Below, in pieces: positions 27,902-36,622 of a DNA stretch of 64,000 nt (positions within the stretch are counted from its first letter, which is position 1; each line of letters begins with the position of its first letter). The position numbers and the translations under genes were made by a program. The notes below the pieces were generated by a model that saw only the letters and a list, made by a program, of their open reading frames with translations, ran no database searches and was not told the origin of the DNA. Source of the DNA: CBDCZI01 sp965224495 (GTDB taxonomy: Bacteria > Bacteroidota > Bacteroidia > Cytophagales > JAAEPT01); the NCBI GenBank assembly GCA_965224495.1, contig CBDCZI010000005.1, positions 1-64,000 on the forward strand, in the 5' to 3' direction.

Positions 27902-28483
27902 TTAAGTTAAATCATTCAGAAATTCAATGATTTTTTGAGTATCTAAGATAAAATCTATTTTAGTAGCCTTTAAACTTGCGTTAGGCATGGTATCAATAAC
28001 ACAAGTTTTTGGGTCTTGAATAATAGTTATTCCACCTCTATCGTTAATTTTCTTCATTCCTTCGGCTCCATCGTTATTTGCTCCCGAAAGTAAAATACCA
28101 ACAAGGTTAGCGTTGTAATTATAAGAAATACTATCGAAAGTTAAATCAATAGAAGGTCTTGAATTATTGACAAGAGGAGCCGTTGATAAGGCAAAAACAC
28201 CTCTAAGTTCCACGTTTAAATGGTAATTGGAAGGAGCTAAGTATATTTTCCCTTTTTTTATAGGTTCTTTGTCTTCGGGTTCGATGATTTTCCTCGTTGT
28301 TTTTAATTGTAAGGTTTCTTTAAGTCCATAACGTACATCTTTTAAACGATGAAAAACCAATACAATAGGTAAATCAAAGTCAGGTAATAGGTTTTCTAAT
28401 ATTTCAGAAATAATAGGTAAACTCCCTGCTGAACCTCCGATAACCACGGCTCGAATATTTGTATTGTTTGGTCTTTCATTCAT
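27902..28483 (-). CDS. cheB: Stand-alone CheB-type methylesterase
   Basis: A 193-residue CheB catalytic domain. The triad is present: S18 in IGGSAGS, H45 in VFHR, and D138 in SGANNDGAEG. Other conserved parts are KIYLAPSNYHLN and RGGITIIQDPKTCVIDTMP. No N-terminal receiver is present, so its activity is not set by CheA in the usual way. CheB removes methyl groups from glutamates of receptors. It lies 5 bases after cheR, and both are inside the partner-switch operon. No MCP signalling domain, cheA or cheW is present in the window. Confidence 0.85.
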   Translation of the reverse strand: MNERPNNTNIRAVVIGGSAGSLPIISEILENLLPDFDLPIVLVFHRLKDVRYGLKETLQLKTTRKIIEPEDKEPIKKGKIYLAPSNYHLNVELRGVFALSTAPLVNNSRPSIDLTFDSISYNYNANLVGILLSGANNDGAEGMKKINDRGGITIIQDPKTCVIDTMPNASLKATKIDFILDTQKIIEFLNDLT

Positions 28484-28488
28484 AAAAC

Positions 28489-29334
28489 TTAGTCGTTAAT
28501 TTTTATGAATGTTTTCTCTTCAATACTCAACGTGTCAAACTTTTTAAAGTTAGCACAACAAACCAAAGATTCTTTTGTCCCTATTGCTAATAAGCCATCA
28601 TCTTTCAGATTTTTATGTAAGGTGTTTAGCACCTCGTTTTGTAATTCTTGATTGAAATAAATTAATACATTTCGACAAAGTATGAGATCAAAATGACCAA
28701 CCCCTTCGCCTTTTACTAAATTATGTTCTTTAAAAACAACGTGTTCTTTCATCTCATCATTGATATAGAAATGATTGGAGCTTTCAGTCATATAGGTTGC
28801 CAGACTTGTCTTTACACCTCCAGCGTTTTTGTAATTTTGATTATTTACAGGAAGATATTTTATCGAATATTTCCCTTTTTTAGCTTGTTTAAGGATGGTT
28901 GTATCCATATCCGAGGCGGTGATTTCTACCAGGTGAAGCATACCTAACTCTTTCAGTAAGATACACATCGAATAGACTTCTTCGCCACTAGAACAACCCG
29001 CATGCCATATTTTGAATGGTTTACCTTTAAAATCAGGTAATAATTCGTCTCTCAAATACAGCCAAAAAGAAGAATCTCTAAACATTTCAGTAACGTTTAC
29101 AGTGATATGACTTAAGAAAATAGGAAAGAAAGAAGGTGTTGTTTTTAGTTTCGTAATCAACTCCTCAATACCAGCTATCTTTTGTTCATATAAAACTTTA
29201 GCAACCCTTCTTTTGAACGATGCTAGTGCATAGTTAGTGAAATCGTAATCATATTTTTCTTTTACTAATTCGGTTAGTTTTTTGACACTTAACAAGTCGA
29301 TATTTAATAAAAGTTTAGCTGTAGTATCGCTCAT
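28489..29334 (-). CDS. cheR: CheR-type protein-glutamate methyltransferase
   Basis: A 281-residue SAM-dependent enzyme with a CheR_N helical domain (about 12-65; DYDFTNYALASFKRRVAKVL) and the Rossmann domain. The SAM loop is FKIWHAGCSSGEEVYSM (about 102-118). MTESSNHFYINDEMKEHVVF and GHFDLILCRNVLIYFN (about 220-235) are the family motifs. No TPR or pentapeptide-tethering tail is present. It overlaps the upstream HAMP-GAF sensor gene by one base and precedes cheB by 5 bases. Its likely substrate is one or more helical HAMP/coiled-coil sensors of this cluster, which is inference. Confidence 0.9.
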   Translation of the reverse strand: MSDTTAKLLLNIDLLSVKKLTELVKEKYDYDFTNYALASFKRRVAKVLYEQKIAGIEELITKLKTTPSFFPIFLSHITVNVTEMFRDSSFWLYLRDELLPDFKGKPFKIWHAGCSSGEEVYSMCILLKELGMLHLVEITASDMDTTILKQAKKGKYSIKYLPVNNQNYKNAGGVKTSLATYMTESSNHFYINDEMKEHVVFKEHNLVKGEGVGHFDLILCRNVLIYFNQELQNEVLNTLHKNLKDDGLLAIGTKESLVCCANFKKFDTLSIEEKTFIKIND

Positions 29335-31178
29335 TATTTATCGTTATTTCCTAAAAGTCGATCAATTTTCCTTTTGTTTTTCACTAACCTTAAATCTTTT
29401 ATTTTGATAGTCTCTTCTAAATCTACAATAGCTTTTAGGTGGTCAGATTTAATCGCCTCGATATTCTCTTTGAGATTACGAATCACATCATTATCCGTTT
29501 CAGCTAATAGAAGTTCTTTTTTTAGTTTTTTTATTGTTGATTCATTGTTTTCCTCAATGAGTTTGTGCTTGTTTAATTCGTCAGAAAACTGCTCGGTAAA
29601 AGCTTTTAATTCATTTTCTTTTTGTGTTTCTCTCCTTTTAATTTCCTCCTGAGAAGCCTTCAGTTTTTGTAAATTTTGGAACGTTTTCTCCTCTTGTGTC
29701 TTTAGCTGTACCGTCATGTGTTGCGACTCCTCTAATAATTTACGTGTTCTGTTGTTGTTTTCAACAGAAGCAAGTGTGGCAGCAATACTTTCAGCTATTT
29801 TAGTTACAAACTCTCTTTCGTAGGGTTTCATTGGCTTCAACGAAGCTAACTCAATAACTCCGTAAAACTCCTTATTATCGATGAGCGTTTCAATCATAAT
29901 ACTTTCGGGAGCGGTATTACCTACAAAAGATTTGATTTCCATATGGTCATCTGGGATATTTTCAAGGTAAACACCTTTGTTTTCTATCCATATTTGTCCT
30001 AAAACGCCTTCACCTTTATAGATTCGTTTTTCGGTAAATTTGTTTCGGTCATAAGCATAAGAAGCCACAAGTTCAAGATAGATTGGCTTTTCTTCCGCAT
30101 CTTTGGTGACAGTAAAAAGCCCACCTTGTAGCGCACCCGTGTATTTAACAAGCTCTTGAATTATTTTATTGGTTAGTACCTCGAAATTAGTGTTGTACCT
30201 GTTTAGTATACCACTAATGACCGCTTGTCCTTCTGTAACCCATTTCCTTTCCTTTTCTTTCTGAGCAATGTCGTTTAACTCGTTTTGCATTTCAAGAATA
30301 GAAGTGAAAAGTTGGGATTTTGCATAACTAGCTTTAATCTTGATTGAATCACTGTTTTCTCGTGAGGTGATTTTTTTGATATAGTTCGTAGCGTCTTGAT
30401 TCTCCTTAACGAGTTTGTTTATAGTGGTACTTATCTTGTTTATCTCGTTATTGGGACTGTCCGTTTGGAGTTTTTTTATTGTACCCCGAGCTATTTTTTT
30501 TGTGTTTTTGACCAACGCTTCAATAGGGTGTATTACAGATTTTCTTGTGTATAAAAACAGGTAATAGATAAAAAGTAAGTTTAGAATTAAGCAGACGAAA
30601 AAATAGGTGATAAATCGCTTTCTGTTTTCTTTATGTTCTTGGGTATTGATAATTTGGATAGAAGAAAGCTTAGATGAGATGGTATTCCTTGTGAAAATTA
30701 GTTGGTTAATTTGCTCCTTTTTATTTACCGTTAGACTGGTATACTGATGATGTACTTTGTTTTTGATGATGTTTTCATCAATTAAAAACATGAAATATTT
30801 CCAGTTTTTGTAAGCTTTGAAAAAATGTTTTTCTCTATCAGGTTCTTGTAATAATAAAATTTCAAAGTTAGTACTGTCAGTGAATTGAGTATTATAAATC
30901 GCTGATGACAGGTTTACGAGTTTACCAAATGAGGTATCTAAACTATCTACTTTGGTTTTGATCGCTATTTTAGATATGTTATTTTTACTAATTCTATAAG
31001 TCAATTTATGAAGTTCAAATTTCAATTTCTCCACTAAGTTAATCGTGTTTTTTTGAGCGTTAAGCTGTTCGTTTTTCTTGTAAAGGACAACGAAACTAAT
31101 AAATAAGATCAAAAAAGCACCGATATACATACGGAGTAACTGGCGACTAAAAGATGGTTTGTTGTTGAGACGGTTCAT
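29334..31178 (-). CDS. HAMP-GAF-coiled-coil membrane sensor without output domain
   Basis: A 614-residue protein. TM1 is at about 12-33, a helical periplasmic domain (CHASE3 or four-helix-bundle type) at about 35-185, TM2 at about 188-210 (FVCLILNLLFIYYLFLY) and HAMP at about 212-265. A linker with KWVTEGQAVISGILNRYN follows, then GAF at about 335-470 (GEGVLGQIWIENKGVYLENI, ESIMIETLIDNKEFYGVIEL) and a long Glu/Lys-rich coiled coil to the end. There is no kinase, phosphatase or cyclase domain. It is the first gene of the ten-gene operon and overlaps cheR by one base, so it is a strong candidate for the methylated receptor. Confidence 0.8.
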   Translation of the reverse strand: MNRLNNKPSFSRQLLRMYIGAFLILFISFVVLYKKNEQLNAQKNTINLVEKLKFELHKLTYRISKNNISKIAIKTKVDSLDTSFGKLVNLSSAIYNTQFTDSTNFEILLLQEPDREKHFFKAYKNWKYFMFLIDENIIKNKVHHQYTSLTVNKKEQINQLIFTRNTISSKLSSIQIINTQEHKENRKRFITYFFVCLILNLLFIYYLFLYTRKSVIHPIEALVKNTKKIARGTIKKLQTDSPNNEINKISTTINKLVKENQDATNYIKKITSRENSDSIKIKASYAKSQLFTSILEMQNELNDIAQKEKERKWVTEGQAVISGILNRYNTNFEVLTNKIIQELVKYTGALQGGLFTVTKDAEEKPIYLELVASYAYDRNKFTEKRIYKGEGVLGQIWIENKGVYLENIPDDHMEIKSFVGNTAPESIMIETLIDNKEFYGVIELASLKPMKPYEREFVTKIAESIAATLASVENNNRTRKLLEESQHMTVQLKTQEEKTFQNLQKLKASQEEIKRRETQKENELKAFTEQFSDELNKHKLIEENNESTIKKLKKELLLAETDNDVIRNLKENIEAIKSDHLKAIVDLEETIKIKDLRLVKNKRKIDRLLGNNDK

Positions 31179-31391
31179 TTTTCTTAATATATAGAGTCAA
31201 TATACATTAAAAGTTTGGATGAACCCTCTTTATGAAGAGGAAGATTGAAAAAATGTTTTTATCTAAAGGATAATCTTACAAGATGTAAAGAAAATGCCTT
31301 ATATTTATTAGATTGAACTTACCACCTCTTTACAGAAGGGGTGAAATTCTATTTTGGATAAATAAGCGGAGTGTAAAATACGCTATTATAT

Positions 31392-33104
31392 ATGAAGATA
31401 AACTTTACAATAAGTCGAAAATTAAGTATAGGTTTTGGTGTTTTGATTTTGGCGATCATTTTTAATGGTGCACTTACTTACAGAACCTTAACGATAACTC
31501 AAGGGAAGAATGAGCAGATTTCTAAAATCTATACGCCATCGAAAAGTTACTTGAAAGATTTAAAAACTTTAGTTGAACGATCAGGTAACCTAGTAATCTC
31601 TTGGCTGAACGAAGTGAAAGAAAATGAACCTGATAAAAAAGAGTTAAGAAAGTTACATGAACACGATTATGCTGAAGTAACACAACAGTTAGGCTTGTTA
31701 GTTGTGAAGTGGAGTGTTAAGGATCAGGATTTCATGAACGATGTACGAAAAAGCATTGATTCATTGTTTGATAAAGAACATGAGATAATGAATACCTTTA
31801 AAGATGAGAAATCATACTATATGCCCTCTTCAAATCTGCGAAAACGATTTGATTTAATTAAAAGTTTTCAGTTAAGTAATGGACATTATTCTAAAAAGAT
31901 TAAACATATATCGAAAGAAATAAGTAAACAAATAGCGAAAGAAGCACGTTTAGCAAACCAATATACGGCAGAGATGGAGGATGAATTTGAGAAACTTCAA
32001 AATTATGTTACTTATTTGAGTCTGTTTTTGGTAGTTGGAGGCGTGCTTATTGCCTATTTTACAAGTGTTTCAATTGTACGTCCTTTGTCTGTTTTAAAAG
32101 AGAAATTGGAAGTGTTGGGGCAAGGAAAACTTCCTGAAAAAAGGAAACGAAACACAGATGATGAAATTGGGCTAATGTCGGGGGCATTGGATAAGTTGAT
32201 TGATGGATTAGAGGGCACTTCAGCTTTTGCAAGAGCAATTGGTCAAGGCGATTTTCAATCTAAATTTAAAGCACTTTCTTCAGAAGATACTTTAGGAAAC
32301 TCCTTGTTATTGATGAGAGAAAACTTACATAAGATAGCAAGTGAAGATAAAAAACGTAGTTGGATAACTGAAGGGTTAGCAAAGTTTGGAGAGATTTTAA
32401 GACGTAACAGTGATGATGTAAAAGGATTAGCCTCTAATCTTATTTCTGAATTAGTACAATATTTAGGAGCTAATCAAGGAGGTGTTTTTGTGATAAATAA
32501 TGAAGAATTATCCGACGAATACCTTGATTTGGTAGGTTGTTACGCTTGGGACAGAGTGAAGTATTTAGAAGAACATGTAAGAGAAGGTGATGGGTTAGTT
32601 GGTCAAGTTTGGCAAGAAAGAGACACCTTGTATATTACAGATATTCCAGATGATTATGTGAAAATTGTTTCTGGTTTAGGAACAGCAAACCCAAAATGTC
32701 TATTGATTGTACCTATGGTAGTCAATAACGAAATATTTGGAGTGATAGAAATTGCTTCTTTTAAAGAGTTTGAGCCACATCAAATTCAATTTGTGGAAAG
32801 GGTAGCGGAGACAACAGCTTCAACAATATCAACAGTAAAAGTCAATCAGCGAACAAAATATTTGTTGAGTCAAGCACAAAAGGCTACGGCAAAAATGAGA
32901 AGTCATGATGATGAACTTCGTTTTAAGCAAAAAGAAATGGGACAAGCTCAAAAAGAGATGAAAGCTATGATTGAAGACATGCAAGATAAATTACATAATG
33001 CTAATTTTGAGAGAAATGAGTTGAAAGAAGAAACTGAAATCCTTCAAAATGTCTTGCTTAAAACATCTAAAGAATTAGAGCGTTGTAAAACAGCGACAGA
33101 GTAA
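31392..33104 (+). CDS. HAMP-GAF-coiled-coil membrane sensor, divergent from operon
   Basis: A 570-residue paralogue of the preceding sensor. TM1 is at about 13-32, a four-helix-bundle MCP-like periplasmic domain at about 35-205 and TM2 at about 207-230 (LFLVVGGVLIAYFTSVSIV). HAMP is at about 232-285, followed by ATSAFARAIGQGDF-type linker residues at about 275-300. GAF is at about 340-495 (GDGLVGQVWQERDTLYITDI, VMVNNEIFGVIEIAS is near-typical), then a coiled coil rich in Glu/Lys/Gln/Met. There is no enzymatic output. It is divergent from the operon across 213 bases, so the two may share a regulatory region. Heptads in the tail could be CheR sites. Confidence 0.8.
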   Translation: MKINFTISRKLSIGFGVLILAIIFNGALTYRTLTITQGKNEQISKIYTPSKSYLKDLKTLVERSGNLVISWLNEVKENEPDKKELRKLHEHDYAEVTQQLGLLVVKWSVKDQDFMNDVRKSIDSLFDKEHEIMNTFKDEKSYYMPSSNLRKRFDLIKSFQLSNGHYSKKIKHISKEISKQIAKEARLANQYTAEMEDEFEKLQNYVTYLSLFLVVGGVLIAYFTSVSIVRPLSVLKEKLEVLGQGKLPEKRKRNTDDEIGLMSGALDKLIDGLEGTSAFARAIGQGDFQSKFKALSSEDTLGNSLLLMRENLHKIASEDKKRSWITEGLAKFGEILRRNSDDVKGLASNLISELVQYLGANQGGVFVINNEELSDEYLDLVGCYAWDRVKYLEEHVREGDGLVGQVWQERDTLYITDIPDDYVKIVSGLGTANPKCLLIVPMVVNNEIFGVIEIASFKEFEPHQIQFVERVAETTASTISTVKVNQRTKYLLSQAQKATAKMRSHDDELRFKQKEMGQAQKEMKAMIEDMQDKLHNANFERNELKEETEILQNVLLKTSKELERCKTATE

Positions 33105-33113
33105 TCGTTCCTC

Positions 33114-34451
33114 ATGATGAAGCGTATATTTCTGATAGGAGCAGGTCGGTCAGTTAGCTCTTTGGTTTCTTATTTGTGCGAATACAATAAAACAAAACCG
33201 TTGCACCTAACTGTAGGCGATAAAGACATCTCCTTAGCACAAGAACGAATTAAAGACTTTCCCCGTGCAGAAGCTCTTTTTTTTGATGTTTCGGATAAGA
33301 CAACATTAACAAAGGAAATTATTAAGGCTGACTTGGTTATTTCTATGTTACCTGCTCATTTACATTTTTCAGTCGCTCAGGAGTGTGTAGCGTTAGGGAA
33401 AGATATGCTAACAGCCTCTTATGTTTCGGAAGAAATAGTAGCGTTAGACAAACAAGCAAAAACAAAGGGAGTTAAAATAATAATGGAAGCAGGGCTCGAC
33501 CCTGGTATTGATCACATGTCAGCCATGATGGAAATTGATCACATCAAAAAGGAAGGTGGCGAAATTGTATCATTCAAATCATTTACAGGAGGGTTGGTTG
33601 CTCCAGAAAATGATACAAACCCCTGGAATTATAAACTCACTTGGAACCCTCGAAATGTCGTGTTGGCAGGGCAAGGAGTGACGCAGTTTATTCGAAATAA
33701 TAAATACAAATACATAGCCTACAATAATTTATTTAACCGTATTGAGTTGGTGAAAGTCAATGGATATGGTTTTTTTGAAGCCTACGCAAATAGAGATTCT
33801 TTGAAGTATCGTGAGCTATATGCGTTAGAGGGAATACCTACTATTTTACGAGGGACATTGAGACGTACAGGGTTTTGTAAAGCGTGGAATGTTTTTGTGC
33901 AATTAGGAATGACTGACGATAGCTATAGATTAGAAAACTCGGTAGAAATGACTTACCGAGATTTTCTGAACTCTTTTTTAGTGTATAGTGACGAATTATC
34001 AGTAGAAGCGAAAATAATTGAATATTTTGATTTGAACCCCCAAGGAGATATTTATAATAAGCTGAAATGGTTGGGTGTTTTTGGGAATCAAAAAATAGGC
34101 ATTGAAAACGCTACTCCTGCTATGGCTTTACAAAAGCTATTAGAACAAAAATGGAGTTTAGAACCACAAGATAAAGACATGGTGGTGATGCAACATCAAT
34201 TTGAATACAAACAAGAAGGGGAATTGAAAAAACTAATCTCTTCGTTTGTAACTCTTGGTGATAATGCAAAACATACAGCCATGGCAAAAACGGTAGGTTT
34301 GCCTTTAGGTATTTTGGCAAAATTGATTTTAGAAAATAGATTAGATGTTACAGGTGTGCAGATCCCCACTGTTCCTGGTATATACCGTCCTGTAATGACC
34401 GAATTAGATAGTTTAGGGATTCGATTTACCCGAGAAATAATCGACTTGTAA
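33114..34451 (+). CDS. Saccharopine dehydrogenase family oxidoreductase
   Basis: A 445-residue protein with an N-terminal Rossmann motif (IFLIGAGRSVSSLVSYL), VISMLPAHLHFSVAQECVAL and MEAGLDPGIDHMSAMMEIDH, the signature of saccharopine dehydrogenase/LYS9-like C-terminal catalytic domains. KSFTGGLVAPENDTNPWNYK follows. Members act in lysine metabolism or reduce related imine conjugates. In Bacteroidota such a gene is common without a full saccharopine pathway, so the substrate is open. It starts 9 bases after the GAF sensor gene (ATG at 33114 or 33117), so it may be co-transcribed with it, although a functional link is not obvious. Confidence 0.85.
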   Translation: MMKRIFLIGAGRSVSSLVSYLCEYNKTKPLHLTVGDKDISLAQERIKDFPRAEALFFDVSDKTTLTKEIIKADLVISMLPAHLHFSVAQECVALGKDMLTASYVSEEIVALDKQAKTKGVKIIMEAGLDPGIDHMSAMMEIDHIKKEGGEIVSFKSFTGGLVAPENDTNPWNYKLTWNPRNVVLAGQGVTQFIRNNKYKYIAYNNLFNRIELVKVNGYGFFEAYANRDSLKYRELYALEGIPTILRGTLRRTGFCKAWNVFVQLGMTDDSYRLENSVEMTYRDFLNSFLVYSDELSVEAKIIEYFDLNPQGDIYNKLKWLGVFGNQKIGIENATPAMALQKLLEQKWSLEPQDKDMVVMQHQFEYKQEGELKKLISSFVTLGDNAKHTAMAKTVGLPLGILAKLILENRLDVTGVQIPTVPGIYRPVMTELDSLGIRFTREIIDL

Positions 34452-34510
34452 CTAAAATATAACTACTTCGTATAGGCTATTAATGTTATTTTAATAAAAT
34501 CGATTTATCT

Positions 34511-34729
34511 ATGAAGAAGTGCTACAAAATTTTTATTCTATCAGATGCTAAAACGACAACAAATGAGCTGTCAAACTTACTTACTGAATACGAAAATTAT
34601 GAATTACATTTTATTCCCTCAGACGTTCCTCTTTTTGACGTCTATAAATCGGAACCAGACGTAGTTGTTTTTGGGAATAACGTAAGGAAAATTGTTAAAT
34701 GCCACGAATGGAGTAGCGCTGTAGCTTAA
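34511..34729 (+). CDS. Short receiver-like protein, unknown function
   Basis: A 72-residue protein. KIFILSDAKTTTNELSNLL, then YELHFIPSDVPLFDVYKSE and DVVVFG resemble the first half of a CheY-like receiver (beta1-alpha1-beta2-alpha2-beta3). The phosphorylated Asp at the end of beta3 is replaced by FGNN, and the C-terminal half is missing. It may be a degenerate or truncated receiver, or an unrelated small protein. About 225 bases of empty DNA follow before the OmpA gene. Confidence 0.4.
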   Translation: MKKCYKIFILSDAKTTTNELSNLLTEYENYELHFIPSDVPLFDVYKSEPDVVVFGNNVRKIVKCHEWSSAVA

Positions 34730-34954
34730 ATATATAGGTAATGATTGGTGTATGCAAAATACACTAACAAGTATTTTTACAGGGAAACTTATTTTGTTCT
34801 ATTAAGGTAGATAAATCCTTTGGTTTTATTTTTTTTTATCGGTTAAAGTATGTTTTCTATTGAATAGATACCTTAAAATGGAATTAAAGTTGGTTTTAGT
34901 GAAACATTCTTCTTAGTATTATAGTATTGAACAGTATTATTATTAACAAACACT

Positions 34955-35812
34955 ATGAAATATCTTTTTTGGTTTATAGGATTAATAGCCTGCACCGTTT
35001 TTGGTGGGCATTATTACGTGTGTCACATACAAGAGATGTGTCCCGATTGTACAGCGAAGGAAAAGGTTGTCGAGAAGGCAATTGCTCCTGTGGTAGCTGA
35101 GGTTGAAAAAGTAAAAATTCCTGATTTAAATATCAATTACAAGGGTAACCCTATTTATAATTTCAAAGCGGAGATTGTAGAAAGTGAAAACCCGATGGTA
35201 ACAGATGCTAGTCAGCTGAAAAGCATGAGGGATACGGTTTACAATCATTTGTACAAAAATCATCACCAACGTTTTGTTATCACATCTTATTATGATGGAG
35301 AAACAGAAACTGAAGCTGATGCTCTAGCGAGAGGTCAGAAAGTTTGGGATATGTTTAATGTAGATGATTTGGACGCTTCTAACTGTGAAATGCTTGCTGT
35401 AGCCAAACAAGGAGGGGGGTATGATTTGTCTTTTGCGGATAATGAGATAGATGACGAAGCCGTTTTTGAAGAGTTAAACAACAGGGTATTGTATTGTGCC
35501 TTTGGAGATAGTGAATTTCAAGAGCAAAAAAACTTGAATTTATATATTGGTAAGCTAAAAGAATATTTAGAAGGAAATCCATCAGCTAATTTAGCCGTCG
35601 TAGGACATACTGATGATGTAGGAAAAGCATCATCTAACAAATGGTTAGGATTGAAACGAGCGAAGTTAACAAAAGCGTACTTTATGAAACACGGTATTTT
35701 GTCAGACAGAATAGCGACTGGTTCTAAAGGTGAAACACAACCAATAGCCAGTAATAAAACAGATGAAGGACAGGCTAAAAACAGAAGAATAGTAATAAAA
35801 ATTAATAAATAA
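34955..35812 (+). CDS. OmpA-family protein with N-terminal membrane anchor
   Basis: A 285-residue protein with one N-terminal hydrophobic segment (about 1-20, KYLFWFIGLIACTVFGGHYY) and a Cys pair (CPDC). An unassigned middle part holds two imperfect SIMPL/BON-like stretches, and a C-terminal OmpA domain spans about 165-285 (YIGKLKEYLEGNPSANLAVV, GHTDDVGKASSN, RAKLTKAYFMKHGI, NRRIVIKI). The OmpA domain normally binds diaminopimelate in peptidoglycan; the GHTDD and NRR motifs are intact. It is 6 bases before the HhH membrane protein gene, and the two probably act together. Confidence 0.8.
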   Translation: MKYLFWFIGLIACTVFGGHYYVCHIQEMCPDCTAKEKVVEKAIAPVVAEVEKVKIPDLNINYKGNPIYNFKAEIVESENPMVTDASQLKSMRDTVYNHLYKNHHQRFVITSYYDGETETEADALARGQKVWDMFNVDDLDASNCEMLAVAKQGGGYDLSFADNEIDDEAVFEELNNRVLYCAFGDSEFQEQKNLNLYIGKLKEYLEGNPSANLAVVGHTDDVGKASSNKWLGLKRAKLTKAYFMKHGILSDRIATGSKGETQPIASNKTDEGQAKNRRIVIKINK

Positions 35813-35818
35813 ACAGTT

Positions 35819-36448
35819 ATGAATATGATTTTGAACGCAATATTTCCTTTCGCAACAAACAGAAGTAGCGTATGGATAGAATTTTTGATAATTGCTCTAC
35901 TCTTTTTATTGTTGGGGCTTATCTTGGGGTGGTTACTTTTCAGAAAGTCAGGTAACGAATGTGATACAAGGGCTATTGAAACAGATTTGGAAGCACTAAA
36001 ACGTAGGCTTAAATCGGAAGAGGAAGTGAATAAAAAGCAAGACGCTTTCCTTAATGAACGAAAAGTAGAAGATAATAAGCTTTGGGATGCTTTTCAAGCT
36101 TTAAAGGTGTCTGCTGCATCAGTATCTACGCCTGTAATTGAGCCAGTAGCCGTAAAAACGGAACTAAGTACTGATGACCATAAGTTAGCTGCTGTGTCTG
36201 CTAAAAAGCACTTATTGAATTTTGGTAGCTTTGGTACAGCAGAAGAGCATGAAAAAGATGATTTGAAACGCATCAGTGGTGTAGGTCCATTTATCGAGAA
36301 AAAACTGAATGCTTTGGATATTTATACATTCAAGCAAGTGAGTAAATTTACTCCAGATGATATTGATAATGTGACTGAAGCAATAGAATTCTTCCCAGGA
36401 CGTATTACACGTGATGATTGGGTTTCTCAAGCAAAAAAAATGATGTAA
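35819..36448 (+). CDS. Membrane-anchored protein with helix-hairpin-helix C-terminus
   Basis: A 209-residue protein. A membrane helix is at about 22-44 (EFLIIALLFLLLGLILGWLL), followed by a coiled coil (about 50-90) and a flexible linker. The C-terminal domain, about 145-209 (DDLKRISGVGPFIEKKLNAL then DIYTFKQVSKFTPDDIDNV), is the HhH fold found in COG3743 proteins and fused to some ribosomal and NADH dehydrogenase-like proteins. The HhH domain may bind DNA or proteins. It is translated from the same mRNA as the OmpA-family gene (6-base gap) and ends at a strong terminator. Confidence 0.75.
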   Translation: MNMILNAIFPFATNRSSVWIEFLIIALLFLLLGLILGWLLFRKSGNECDTRAIETDLEALKRRLKSEEEVNKKQDAFLNERKVEDNKLWDAFQALKVSAASVSTPVIEPVAVKTELSTDDHKLAAVSAKKHLLNFGSFGTAEEHEKDDLKRISGVGPFIEKKLNALDIYTFKQVSKFTPDDIDNVTEAIEFFPGRITRDDWVSQAKKMM

Positions 36449-36468
36449 GTGTAAGCTTAATTAAATCA

Positions 36469-36499
36469 AAAGGGTATCCATGATGGATACCCTTTTTTT
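36469..36499 (+). terminator. Rho-independent terminator after the OmpA/HhH pair
   Basis: AAAAGGGTATCCA pairs with TGGATACCCTTTT around a short loop (TGA), followed by T residues. It ends the two-gene unit. Confidence 0.85.
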
Positions 36500-36622
36500 G
36501 TACCTGAGATTTTGTGCAACAGTACACATAAGGGGGTAGGAGAGGTCAAAGTATGTCTTAATGTTTTTACTAGTTGATTTGGTTTAGACTTCACAATAAA
36601 AAAATACTGATATTTGATAATA

